Assembly (NCBI GenBank): GCA_910578885.1
Contig: CAJTSH010000018.1
Coordinates: 1-64,000 of the forward strand
Source: an uncultured Lachnospiraceae bacterium
GTDB lineage: Bacteria > Bacillota > Clostridia > Lachnospirales > Lachnospiraceae
Direction: 5' to 3'
DNA length: 64,000 bases
Every line of letters starts with the position of its first letter. The stretch's first letter is position 1. Position numbers and translations under genes: made by a program. Positions 34,653 to 42,818 of the stretch are shown here, in pieces. The notes under the pieces are model-generated. The model worked only from the letters and a program-made list of their open reading frames with translations, was not told where the DNA came from and made no database searches.

Positions 34653-35993
34653 TTAAGAAATCAACAGAGAATCGCATTGATTCGCATTCACGCCGAAGTC
34701 GGCAAGGCAGCCGGAATCAAAAAGGGAAAGCTGTTGATAGCCGTTGTTTCTGATATCCGGTGGAATCTGTGTCTTATCCCGCATTAAGTTTTCGCAGATA
34801 TAGTTTTCATCTAATTTTGTGTTGTACATCATCTTGCCGGAGCAGGTAATAAAGTAGAGTGCGCGTTTTAAAACGACGCCGATTTTCTTTAAATCAGAAA
34901 AATCCAGACGGTTCATCCGGCGTGCCTTTACTATTCTGCCGGCAGATTTTGCTCCGATTCCGGGAACTCTAAGCAGTGTCCGATAATCGGCGAGATTGAT
35001 TTCCACCGGAAAGCATTCCAGATGCCGAAGCGCCCAGTCACATTTCGGATCTAAAAAGACATTAAAATCGGGTCTGCTTTCGCTTAAAAGTTCATCGACT
35101 TGAAAATCATAATAGCGCAGCAGCCAGTCTGCCTGATACAGCCGATGTTCCCTTAGAAGAGGCGGACCCTGCGGAAGCGCCGGAAGCAGGGAATTGCCGC
35201 TGACATTGACAAACGCAGAGTAGAATACGCGCTTTAGCTCAAAGTTCTGATAAAGTCCTTCTGCAACCTTCATCACCTGATAGTCTGTCTCAGGAGTAGC
35301 GCCGATAATCATCTGGGTACTCTGACCGGCGGGAACGAATCGGGGGGTCTGACGGTAAAGCGCCACTTCATATTGATTCTCGGTTATGCCGGACTGAATC
35401 AAACGCATGGGCTTTAAAATTGTCTTCCGGGATTTATTCGGAGCCAATTTGCGGAGGCTGTCGGCAGTAGGAAGTTCCATATTGATACTCATACGGTCTG
35501 CCAGAAAACCGGTTTTTTGAATTAGTACAGGGTCTGCGCCGGGGATTGCCTTCACATGGATATATCCGTTGAAGTGATGAAGGTTCCGAAGCTTGTAAAC
35601 GGTCTGATAGATTAAATCCATAGTATAATTGGGACTTATCAATATGCCGGAGCTCAAAAACAATCCTTCAATGTAATTCCTTCGGTAAAATTCCATTGTA
35701 AGCGTGCAGACTTCATCAGGAGTAAAGGAGGCGCGCGGAACGTCATTACTGCAATTATTCTGGCAGTAAGCGCAATGGAAGATACATTCATTTGTAAAGA
35801 GTATTTTAAGCAGGGATACACAGCGTCCGTCTGCGGAAAATGTGTGGCAGATCCCGGGGGCGCAGGTATTTCCCATGCCTTTTCCGTTGCCTCCTCTGTC
35901 AATACCGCTGGAGGTGCATGCCACGTCATATTTCGCCGCATCGGAGAGAATATTAAGTTTATCCATAAGAGAAAGGTTTTCTGCGATATTCAT
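34653..35993 (-). CDS. putative DNA modification/repair radical SAM protein
   Basis: A 446-residue enzyme of the TIGR03916 type. Upstream of the radical SAM core is a conserved Cys region (residues 25-60). The cluster-binding CIFHCAYC (CX3CX2C, about residue 65) is intact. A helix-hairpin-helix DNA-binding element LRVPGIGAKSAGRIVKARR lies at about residues 335-353. The combination suggests S-adenosylmethionine radical chemistry on DNA, as in spore photoproduct lyase, but the substrate is not known. The ATG at 35993 has AAAGGAG five bases upstream; earlier in-frame codons have no ribosome site. Confidence 0.87.
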   Translation of the reverse strand: MNIAENLSLMDKLNILSDAAKYDVACTSSGIDRGGNGKGMGNTCAPGICHTFSADGRCVSLLKILFTNECIFHCAYCQNNCSNDVPRASFTPDEVCTLTMEFYRRNYIEGLFLSSGILISPNYTMDLIYQTVYKLRNLHHFNGYIHVKAIPGADPVLIQKTGFLADRMSINMELPTADSLRKLAPNKSRKTILKPMRLIQSGITENQYEVALYRQTPRFVPAGQSTQMIIGATPETDYQVMKVAEGLYQNFELKRVFYSAFVNVSGNSLLPALPQGPPLLREHRLYQADWLLRYYDFQVDELLSESRPDFNVFLDPKCDWALRHLECFPVEINLADYRTLLRVPGIGAKSAGRIVKARRMNRLDFSDLKKIGVVLKRALYFITCSGKMMYNTKLDENYICENLMRDKTQIPPDIRNNGYQQLSLFDSGCLADFGVNANQCDSLLIS

Positions 35994-36047
35994 GGGGACT
36001 CCTTTCATTATTGTCAAAACGGCGTCATGCACCGCTCAGTATGGCAT

Positions 36048-36094
36048 CCGGCTAATGTAACGGTTCAGACCTGTCTGGACTGTTGCCGGCTAAT
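36048..36094. repeat. REP-like palindrome, copy 2, with 9-bp flanking direct repeats
   Basis: The core AACGGTTCAGAC-CT-GTCTGGACTGTT (36059-36084) pairs fully. Compared with copy 1 two bases of the right arm differ and still pair. It is flanked by CCGGCTAAT at 36048-36056 and again at 36086-36094, which looks like a target duplication. It lies in the leader of the radical SAM operon. Confidence 0.75.
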
Positions 36095-36182
36095 AAAGTA
36101 TTGGTGGCAAAGTATTCCGCAACACCTTGTTCAATCTGGGATTATCTGCTATGATGGGACAAGGTAGTAACATTTTTGAAAA

Positions 36183-36255
36183 GAACATCTGTTCTAATAA
36201 AAGGATTATAGCACTACTGCATAGAAAATGCAATAGAAATTTAGAACAAATGTTT
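36183..36255 (-). promoter_or_regulatory. promoter of the radical SAM operon with two SOS-box-like dyads
   Basis: On the minus strand TTGCAT (36228-36233), 17 bases, TATAAT (36205-36210). GAACATCTGTTC (36183-36194) lies around the transcription start and GAACAAATGTTT (36244-36255) just upstream of the -35. Both fit the GAAC-N4-GTTY form of Firmicute LexA sites. The rest of the 317-base gap (35994-36311) holds the REP element at 36048-36094 and no gene. Confidence 0.7.
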
Positions 36256-36311
36256 GCAAAAAGTGATGGTAAGGACGAAGGCTGAACTGTTGCAGGAAAA
36301 GAGGAAAGTAA

Positions 36312-37196
36312 ATGGCTACACTTGGAATACCGGCGAATACAATTGCGGTTTTACAGAAATATCATTTTAATTTTCAGAAGAAGTTTGGACAGAACTTTCT
36401 TATAGATACACATGTGCTGGAAAAGATTATTGATGCGGCGGGAGTGATGAAGGAAGACTTTGTGCTGGAAATCGGACCGGGAATCGGAACGATGACACAG
36501 TATCTGGCAGAGGCGGCAAGGGAAGTGACAGCCGTGGAAATTGATAAGAATCTGATACCGATTCTGGCAGATACGTTAAGCGGCTATGACAATGTTGCTG
36601 TCATCAATGAGGATATCCTAAAGCTGGATATCAGCAAGATTGCAGAGGAGAAAAACGGCGGAAAACCCATTAAGGTGGTTGCGAATCTCCCTTATTATAT
36701 AACAACGCCGATTATCATGGGATTATTTGAAAGTCATGTGCCCATAGACAGTATCACGATCATGGTTCAGAAAGAGGTCGCCGACCGGATGCAGGAGAAA
36801 CCGGGGAGCAAGGAGTACGGAGCGTTGTCTCTGGCAGTTCAGTATTATGCTAAGCCGGAGATTGTCGCCGTTGTCCCGCCCAACTGCTTTATGCCAAGAC
36901 CAAAGGTGGGCAGTGCAGTCATCCGTCTGACCAGACATGAGCAGACGCCGGTACAGGTAGATGATGAGAAGCTGATGTTTCGGATTATTCGCGCATCCTT
37001 TAACCAGAGGAGAAAGACATTGGCGAACGGTCTGAGCAATTTTCCGGAAATACATCTGGAAAAGGAACTTATACAACAGAGTATTGAGGAGCTTGGCCTA
37101 CCGGTAAATGTCAGGGGGGAGACGCTTTCCTTAGAGCAGTTTGCCGAACTAAGTAATATCCTTGGAAAAAAGATTGAAAATAAAAGTAATTTATAA
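36312..37196 (+). CDS. rsmA: 16S rRNA dimethyladenosine transferase KsgA/RsmA
   Basis: A 294-residue methyltransferase that dimethylates the two adenines of the 16S 3' hairpin. The SAM-binding EIGPGIGTMTQYLAE (about residue 57), the acidic VEIDKN, and the catalytic NLPYYI (about residue 124) are visible. The C-terminal helical domain with FNQRRKTLANGLS is normal. The start is preceded by AAGAGGAAAG. The location upstream of spoIID is a common Lachnospiraceae arrangement. Confidence 0.96.
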   Translation: MATLGIPANTIAVLQKYHFNFQKKFGQNFLIDTHVLEKIIDAAGVMKEDFVLEIGPGIGTMTQYLAEAAREVTAVEIDKNLIPILADTLSGYDNVAVINEDILKLDISKIAEEKNGGKPIKVVANLPYYITTPIIMGLFESHVPIDSITIMVQKEVADRMQEKPGSKEYGALSLAVQYYAKPEIVAVVPPNCFMPRPKVGSAVIRLTRHEQTPVQVDDEKLMFRIIRASFNQRRKTLANGLSNFPEIHLEKELIQQSIEELGLPVNVRGETLSLEQFAELSNILGKKIENKSNL

Positions 37197-37255
37197 GAAA
37201 TCCAAACGTCTTTATTTGGTTTTTTGCGCATATACTTACACAGGAGTGGACAGGT

Positions 37256-38191
37256 ATGCAGAAAAAAATAAAGACGTTTTTTAGTGGGATGATATTGCTG
37301 CTGCTGCTTCCTTTTGCCGTAACGCTATTATTCCAGGGTGAAGAGATGTTTCCGGATATCACAGCAAAGGAATCGGTAAGTGGGGAGACAGCGACCGAGG
37401 AAACAAAATGGGACAGCGAAGAGATTGAAGGCAGGGTAATTGCGATTCTTGCAAAGGAAATTTCCATAAACAGTGAGCGGGAAGCGATTAAGGCGCAAGC
37501 GGTGATTGCAAGAACCAATCTGATCGGGGCAAGGCTTGCAGAAGAAGATGAACCGGAAGGACTGAATACGAATCAGATGATGAAACAGTTTGGCGAGGAG
37601 TCATTTCAAAGATGCTATGAAAAACTTGCGGAGTGTGTCAATGAAACAAAAGGGCTGGTGATTACCAGCGGAAATAAAATCATTGAAGCCCCCTATTTTG
37701 CAGTGAGTGCGGGTCATACCAGAAGCGCCGCTGACGCATTTGCAGGGGAAGAGGTTTCCTATCTAAAAGGAGTAGAATCGAAAGAAGATATTCAGTCGGA
37801 TGAATTTTTACGGGTGGAATTCAGAGAACTCAGTGAGTTCGTTCAGACTTGCAATGATTCTTATCCGGAAGCAGGACTTACTACAGAGGATATCGGAAGC
37901 CAGATTGAGATTCTTTCCAGAGATGAGGGAGAGTACGTCAGAGAAATACGTCTGGGAGGAACGACTGTAAACGGGGAAGAATTCCGCAAGGCTCTGGAGC
38001 TGCATTCCGCATGCTTTACGATAAAAGAGGTAGAGGGAAAGGTGCGTATTGTAACAAAGGGCTTTGGACATGGCGTAGGACTCAGTCAATATGGTGCAAG
38101 GGTTCTTGCCGGAGAGGGAAAAACCTATGAAGAAATTTTAAAAAAATATTTTACGGATATTAAAATAACAGAGTACAAAAAAGCAGAATAA
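37256..38191 (+). CDS. spoIID: stage II sporulation protein D
   Basis: A 311-residue membrane-anchored enzyme. A hydrophobic segment at residues 10-26 is the anchor. The SpoIID domain starts near residue 60 with EGRVIAILAKEISINSEREA and IKAQAVIARTN. It contains APYFAVSAGHTRSAADAF, and ends with GFGHGVGLSQYGA and YEEILKKYF. SpoIID is a lytic transglycosylase that acts during engulfment of the forespore. It is followed by an M23 protein, which recalls the SpoIID-SpoIIQ order in Clostridia. Confidence 0.95.
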   Translation: MQKKIKTFFSGMILLLLLPFAVTLLFQGEEMFPDITAKESVSGETATEETKWDSEEIEGRVIAILAKEISINSEREAIKAQAVIARTNLIGARLAEEDEPEGLNTNQMMKQFGEESFQRCYEKLAECVNETKGLVITSGNKIIEAPYFAVSAGHTRSAADAFAGEEVSYLKGVESKEDIQSDEFLRVEFRELSEFVQTCNDSYPEAGLTTEDIGSQIEILSRDEGEYVREIRLGGTTVNGEEFRKALELHSACFTIKEVEGKVRIVTKGFGHGVGLSQYGARVLAGEGKTYEEILKKYFTDIKITEYKKAE

Positions 38192-38247
38192 AAGGAAATC
38201 ATTCGGTCAACACTATAAGTAAAAATAAACTTATGGATGGTGATAGA

Positions 38248-39027
38248 ATGAAAAGAAGAGGGTATAAATCATTTTGGAAACAGAAACAATTTATCATTGC
38301 ATGTGCGATCATGGTGATTGCCGCGTTAGGAATGACGGGCATTTATATGGCGAACCGTGAAAAAAAGAGCGATCAGAAAATTGCAGAGGTGAAGGATACC
38401 GAAGAGCAGCGAGTAGCAAAAGAAGAGACTGAGGAACCAGCGGAAAGCGTAGCAAAGGTAGTGATGCCAAAGTCAAAGCCAAAGCAGGAAGAAACGGAAG
38501 CGGAAACAGCAACGATTAAAGATGAGACAGAGACTGTCGAAGAAGATACTGAAGAGGTTTTGGATGTGATGAATAATCAGCCAGTGCAGGAACAGGTAAC
38601 GCAGGAGCTGCATTTCGGAGACGGTTCGACATTAAACTGGCCGCTTCAGGGAGATGTGATTTTGAATTACAGTATGGATCAGACGGTCTATTTTGCAACA
38701 CTGGATCAGTATAAATATAATCCGGCAGTTATCATTTCAGCAGCTGTCAGTGACAGGGTCAGCAATGCGGCTTCCGGTAAAATTGCTGATATTTCGACAA
38801 ACGAGGTGACCGGCTGTACTGTGACGGTGGATTTGGGAGACGGTTACAGTGCGATTTACGGGCAGTTGAAAGAAGTGCCTTATCAGGTTGGCGATTATGT
38901 GGAAAGCGGAAGCACAATAGGTTTTATCAGCGAGCCGACCAAATACTATTCCGTAGAGGGAAGCAATCTGTACTTCGAACTGCAAAAGGACGGAAACCCG
39001 GTGAATCCGGTAGAGTTTTTCCAGTAG
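38248..39027 (+). CDS. M23 peptidase-domain protein, SpoIIQ-like
   Basis: A 259-residue protein with a cytoplasmic basic start, one membrane helix (about residues 12-32), an acidic, Glu/Thr-rich linker of 80 residues, and a C-terminal LytM/M23 domain. In that domain INYS-like and HxH positions are altered: the expected catalytic His of HxxxD and HxH appear replaced (NYSMDQ and IYGQL). Such degenerate domains are typical of SpoIIQ, which acts as a channel component with SpoIIIAH rather than as an enzyme. GGTGAT lies six bases before ATG 38248. An ATG 15 bases earlier lacks a ribosome site. Confidence 0.8.
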   Translation: MKRRGYKSFWKQKQFIIACAIMVIAALGMTGIYMANREKKSDQKIAEVKDTEEQRVAKEETEEPAESVAKVVMPKSKPKQEETEAETATIKDETETVEEDTEEVLDVMNNQPVQEQVTQELHFGDGSTLNWPLQGDVILNYSMDQTVYFATLDQYKYNPAVIISAAVSDRVSNAASGKIADISTNEVTGCTVTVDLGDGYSAIYGQLKEVPYQVGDYVESGSTIGFISEPTKYYSVEGSNLYFELQKDGNPVNPVEFFQ

Positions 39028-39099
39028 AGTACTTGTAATTTTTTTAGACTGCATTTATAATGAAAAAAAAATTCATGTGTCAAGGGAATCACTTCGGGA

Positions 39100-39147
39100 G
39101 CGGATTTGCATATAATGTATTATACAAAATCCGCAATCGAGTTTTTT
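39100..39147 (+). terminator. terminator of the spoIID-M23 operon
   Basis: A long hairpin, GCGGATTT ... AAATCCGC with further pairing across ATATAAT/TATTATA, followed after five bases by six T. Confidence 0.75.
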
Positions 39148-39223
39148 ACAGACGCCCAAACGGGGAATTCCGGTAAACCGGAGCTTGGAAAAATACATTT
39201 TTCATCGATTGCTTGACATAAAT

Positions 39224-39254
39224 GGCCGGGAGACCGGCCTTTACATAATTTTTA
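39224..39254 (+). other. GC-rich hairpin before the GIY-YIG gene
   Basis: The perfect six-pair hairpin GGCCGG-GAGA-CCGGCC is followed by TTTACATAATTTTTAG. TTGACA lies six bases upstream, but no -10 is correctly placed. It could be a weak terminator or leader structure. Confidence 0.4.
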
Positions 39255-39270
39255 GGGATAAGAAGCAAAT

Positions 39271-39534
39271 ATGAATTATACATATATTGTAAAGTGCGCA
39301 GACGGGACATTCTATACAGGATGGACAAACTGTATCGAAAAACGTCTGGAAGCGCATAATAACGGTAAGGGCGCGAAATATACAAGGCCGCGCACGCCGG
39401 TGGAGCTAGTATATCTGGAAGCCTTTACGACGAAACGGCAGGCGATGAGCAGGGAGGCAATGATAAAGAAGATGACCCGCAAAAAGAAAGAAGCGTTGAT
39501 TTGGGCATATCAAAATGGAAAAAAAGATGAATAA
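39271..39534 (+). CDS. GIY-YIG nuclease-superfamily protein (YhbQ/YazA-like)
   Basis: An 87-residue single-domain protein. The motif YTYIVKCADGTFYTGWT contains the GIY and YIG positions in variant form (YIV and YTG), then the Arg of KRLEAHNNGKGAKYT and the Glu of LEAFTTKRQAMSREA complete the active-site set. Small members of this family are widespread; their targets in the cell are not well known. The ribosome site is weak (AGGGATAAGAAG). Confidence 0.9.
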   Translation: MNYTYIVKCADGTFYTGWTNCIEKRLEAHNNGKGAKYTRPRTPVELVYLEAFTTKRQAMSREAMIKKMTRKKKEALIWAYQNGKKDE

Positions 39535-39545
39535 TACCGATTTGA

Positions 39546-39574
39546 TTGACAGAATCCATTTCTTCTGTTATGAT
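39546..39574 (+). promoter_or_regulatory. sigma-A promoter of the DEAD-box helicase
   Basis: TTGACA (39546-39551), 17 bases, TATGAT (39569-39574). The transcript would start near 39581, about 185 bases before the start codon. Confidence 0.78.
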
Positions 39575-39580
39575 AAGCAA

Positions 39581-39765
39581 CGGTATTAAAATGTGAGTAA
39601 GCGTCGTTCACAGCGGAAACGCAGAGCGTTTCCTTCATGTGTAACGGTGCTTTTTTATGCACAGAGGTGCACAAGGAAGATAGCAGCCAGAGCTGCCTGT
39701 GTCCCGCGAGGTGAGCAGGAGAATACATCTTCCCTGCTCGATTTTTATTAAGAAAGAGGAATTAA
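39581..39765 (+). promoter_or_regulatory. structured 5' leader of the DEAD-box helicase
   Basis: Four hairpins follow each other: GGAAACGC/GCGTTTCC (39615-39633), TGCAC/GTGCA (39658-39671), GCAGC/GCTGC (39683-39696) and GAGCAGG/CCTGCTC (39713-39739). The last is followed by ATTTTT, like an intrinsic terminator, 20 bases before the ATG. It suggests attenuation or cold-responsive control, as for other RNA helicase genes. It is not a T-box. Confidence 0.6.
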
Positions 39766-41352
39766 ATGGAAACAATTAGATTTGATGAGTTGGAATTATA
39801 TCCGCAGATTTTGCGGGGCATTCAGGAAATGGGCTTTGAAGAGGCGACGCCGATACAAAGTCAGGCGATACCGGTTGTGATGAGCGGTGTGGACGTGATT
39901 GGACAGGCGCAGACCGGAACCGGAAAGACGGCGGCATTCGGGATACCGGTGTTACAGAAGGTAGACCCTTCCAATAAGAAAACCCAGACGCTTATTTTAT
40001 CTCCGACGAGAGAGCTTGCGATACAGGTGGCCGATGAATTGCGCAAGCTGAGTAAATATATGCATGGCATAAAGGTGCTTCCGGTATATGGCGGACAGGA
40101 TATTACGAAACAGATTCGTTCCCTAAAAGGCGGGGCGCAGATTATTATCGGAACGCCGGGACGCATTATGGATCATCTGCGCAGAAGGACCATCCGCTGT
40201 GATTATGTTAATATGATTGTATTAGACGAGGCGGACGAGATGCTGAATATGGGATTTCGGGAGGATATTGAAACAATCTTAGAGTATATTCCGACAGAGC
40301 GGCAGACGGTATTGTTTTCCGCCACCATGCCTAAGCCTATTTTAGAGATTACGAGAAAATACCAGCATGATGCGGTGACGATAAAAGTGGTGAAGAAAGA
40401 ACTGACCGTACCTAGTATTGATCAGTATTACTATGACGTAAAGCGCAGGGATAAAGTGGATGTGCTGACAAGGCTGTTAGATTACTACGACCCGAAGTTG
40501 TCTCTGGTATTCTGCAACACGAAGCGGATGGTGGATGAACTGGCACAGGAGCTGAAGGGCAGAGGGTATTTTGCAGAAGGACTTCATGGGGATATGAAGC
40601 AGTCTCAGCGTGACCGTGTCATGAAGAGCTTCCGCAGCGGGAAGACAGATATTTTGATTGCGACCGACGTAGCGGCGCGGGGGATTGATGTGGATGATGT
40701 GGAGGCAGTATTCAATTATGACATTCCTCAGGATGACGAGTACTATGTGCACCGAATCGGAAGAACCGGAAGAGCGGGAAGAACCGGACGCGCATTTACC
40801 TTTGTCAAGGGAAAAGAAGTATACAAGCTGAAAGATATCCAGCGTTATTGCAAGACGAAAATTTTAGCGCAGCCGATTCCGAGCAGTGATGATGTGGCGC
40901 AGATAAAGGCAGAAAAAGTCATGGAGCGGATTTCAGCTATTATTGAAGAAGAGGATTTGCGTGAAATGGTAGATTTAATAGAAAAGCAAATCAATGAATC
41001 CGATTATACTGCAATGGATATTGCGGCAGCGTTTTTAATGCAGGCGCTGGGAGCAGACGGCGAAGCAGAGGAAAAATCCTCCTATGATTTTGACAATACC
41101 GGAGCAGAGGAGGGGATGGTACGTCTCTTTGTAAATATTGGGAAAAAGCAGAATGTAAAGCCGGGAGACGTTTTAGGCGCTATTGCCGGAGAATCCGGTA
41201 TGCCGGGAAGACTGGTGGGCGCAATTGATATGTTTGACAAATATACCTTTGTAGAGGTTCCGAGGGAATACGGAAAAGAAGTTCTGGATGCTATGAAAAA
41301 TGCGAAAATCAAAGGAAAATCCGTAAATGTGGAGCCGGCAAATCAGAAATAA
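39766..41352 (+). CDS. DEAD-box ATP-dependent RNA helicase
   Basis: A 528-residue helicase of the CshA/DeaD type. Motifs in order: Q motif FEEATPIQSQAIP, motif I AQTGTGKTAAF, Ia PTRELAIQ, II VLDEADEML, III FSATMP, IV LVFCNT, V TDVAARGIDV and VI HRIGRTGRAG. The C-terminal 75 residues match the DbpA-type RNA-binding domain (MVRLFVNIGKKQNVKPGDVL). It would unwind structured RNA during ribosome assembly and RNA decay. GAAAGAGGA precedes the ATG. The long hairpin-rich leader suggests post-initiation control. Confidence 0.95.
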   Translation: METIRFDELELYPQILRGIQEMGFEEATPIQSQAIPVVMSGVDVIGQAQTGTGKTAAFGIPVLQKVDPSNKKTQTLILSPTRELAIQVADELRKLSKYMHGIKVLPVYGGQDITKQIRSLKGGAQIIIGTPGRIMDHLRRRTIRCDYVNMIVLDEADEMLNMGFREDIETILEYIPTERQTVLFSATMPKPILEITRKYQHDAVTIKVVKKELTVPSIDQYYYDVKRRDKVDVLTRLLDYYDPKLSLVFCNTKRMVDELAQELKGRGYFAEGLHGDMKQSQRDRVMKSFRSGKTDILIATDVAARGIDVDDVEAVFNYDIPQDDEYYVHRIGRTGRAGRTGRAFTFVKGKEVYKLKDIQRYCKTKILAQPIPSSDDVAQIKAEKVMERISAIIEEEDLREMVDLIEKQINESDYTAMDIAAAFLMQALGADGEAEEKSSYDFDNTGAEEGMVRLFVNIGKKQNVKPGDVLGAIAGESGMPGRLVGAIDMFDKYTFVEVPREYGKEVLDAMKNAKIKGKSVNVEPANQK

Positions 41353-41370
41353 AAAAGTATTTTAAAGAAT

Positions 41371-41408
41371 CGATCCTTTCAATCTTATGAAGGGGTCGTT
41401 TTTTTTGT
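41371..41408 (+). terminator. terminator of the helicase gene
   Basis: CGATCCTTTCA / TGAAGGGGTCG followed by eight T. Confidence 0.88.
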
Positions 41409-41452
41409 TTCCTGACAGTTGATTTTATTTCATAAAGTATCGTTTCCTTCGA

Positions 41453-41481
41453 TTGATAAAAAATATACAGGAAGATATACT
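41453..41481 (+). promoter_or_regulatory. promoter of the XRE-ABC operon
   Basis: TTGATA (41453-41458), 17 bases, TATACT (41476-41481), 34 bases before the regulator start. Confidence 0.75.
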
Positions 41482-41514
41482 TTATGTATACAAATCAGGA
41501 AAGGAGACATAGAT

Positions 41515-42615
41515 ATGTTGAAGTTATCGGATAATATTGTCCGTTTGCGCCATAAAAAAGGCATTACACAGGAAGAGCTTGCAAACCATATCGGAGTGAC
41601 CAAAGCATCTGTATCCAAATGGGAGACGGGACTGAGCCTTCCCGATATTTTGTTGCTGCCAGTGCTTGCATCATTTTTTGATACGACTGTAGACGATTTG
41701 ATAGGCTATGAGCCATGCCTTAGTAAAGAACAGATAAGAACACTTTACCATCAAATGGCAGAGAAGTTTGCCGAGCAGCCGTTTGAAACGGTTATGCAGG
41801 AATGTGAACAGCTAGTCAAAAAATATTATTCCTGCTATCCTTTTTTGCTGCAGATGGGAGTGCTATGGCTGAATCATTTTATGATGGCAAAGACGCCGGA
41901 GAGACAGGGCGAAATACTGACTGCCATTGGAGCTTTGTGTGAACACATTTTAAAGGATTGTAAAGATGTCGGAATCTGCAATGATGCGTTCAGTATGAAA
42001 CATATGGTTGATTTACAAAGCGGAAATCCGCAAAAAGTCATAGAGGAAATGGAGGATATGATGAATCCCTACCGTTTGGGCAATCAGGATGAAGAATTGT
42101 TCATACAGGCATATATGATGCAGGGGGAAATGGACAAGGCAGATAAATATTGCCAGATCAATATGTATTCGAATGTTTTGAAAGTCGTACAGAATGGGTG
42201 TCAGTATCTAAAGATACATGGACAGGATTTAAAATGCTGTGAAACTGCCATAGAACGAATAGACAGATTTCTGGAATTATTTGATCTTGAGCGTCTGAAT
42301 CCGAATTCGGCAGCATGTTATCATTATCAGGCGGCGGTCATCTATGCCATGCACCAAACGGATGATAAAGCATACCAGAGGTTACAGCGGTTTACACGGC
42401 TGACAAAGACGTTGTTAGCAAATGGATATCTGCATGGGGACACATTTTTTACAAGGGTAGACGAATGGTTTGAGGAAGCAGATCTTGGAGCAAAGGGCGT
42501 ACGGGATGCGCGTCTGGTGGCAGAGAGTGTTGTTCAAGCGCTGGAAAATCCTTTGTTTGCCCGGTTAGCAGATAAACTGGAAATAGTAAAATCCATATTG
42601 TCAGAGGAGGAGTAG
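41515..42615 (+). CDS. XRE-family transcriptional regulator with helical C-terminal domain
   Basis: A 366-residue protein. Residues 1-65 are a helix-turn-helix of the Cro/C1 type (IVRLRHKKGITQEELANHIG, then VTKASVSKWETGLSLPD). The remaining 300 residues are helical and TPR-like, with many conserved Cys, as in regulators that sense an intracellular state through a repeat domain. AAAGGAG lies eight bases before ATG 41515. It is the first gene of an operon with a small PLDc_N protein and an ABC transporter, and probably controls it. Confidence 0.88.
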   Translation: MLKLSDNIVRLRHKKGITQEELANHIGVTKASVSKWETGLSLPDILLLPVLASFFDTTVDDLIGYEPCLSKEQIRTLYHQMAEKFAEQPFETVMQECEQLVKKYYSCYPFLLQMGVLWLNHFMMAKTPERQGEILTAIGALCEHILKDCKDVGICNDAFSMKHMVDLQSGNPQKVIEEMEDMMNPYRLGNQDEELFIQAYMMQGEMDKADKYCQINMYSNVLKVVQNGCQYLKIHGQDLKCCETAIERIDRFLELFDLERLNPNSAACYHYQAAVIYAMHQTDDKAYQRLQRFTRLTKTLLANGYLHGDTFFTRVDEWFEEADLGAKGVRDARLVAESVVQALENPLFARLADKLEIVKSILSEEE

Positions 42616-42617
42616 CG

Positions 42618-42818
42618 ATGGATCCGACAGAATTATTACCATTTTTAATACCATTGATTATTGTCCAAGCAGTTTTACTTATTGTAACGATCCGGCATAT
42701 TTTGACGCATAAGACCTACAGGCGGGGGAGCAGGGGGCTGTGGCTTGCGGTAGTTATCATTGGAATGCAGTTCTGGGGACCGATTTTATATTTTCTGCTC
42801 GGCAGAGAGGAGGACTAG
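42618..42818 (+). CDS. small membrane protein with PLDc_N domain
   Basis: A 66-residue protein with two hydrophobic helices. The pattern LIPLIIVQAVLLIVTIRHIL and WLAVVIIGMQFWGPILYFLL followed by GREED is the PLDc_N element found in short immunity-like or transporter-linked proteins, and at the front of cardiolipin synthases. It starts two bases after the regulator gene and ends next to the ATPase start. It probably assists the transporter; no activity is expected. Confidence 0.82.
   Translation: MDPTELLPFLIPLIIVQAVLLIVTIRHILTHKTYRRGSRGLWLAVVIIGMQFWGPILYFLLGREED

Noticed and set aside
39213..39249. TTGACA before the GIY-YIG gene as a promoter
   Set aside because: No -10 at 16-18 bases; a GC-rich hairpin fills the spacer.
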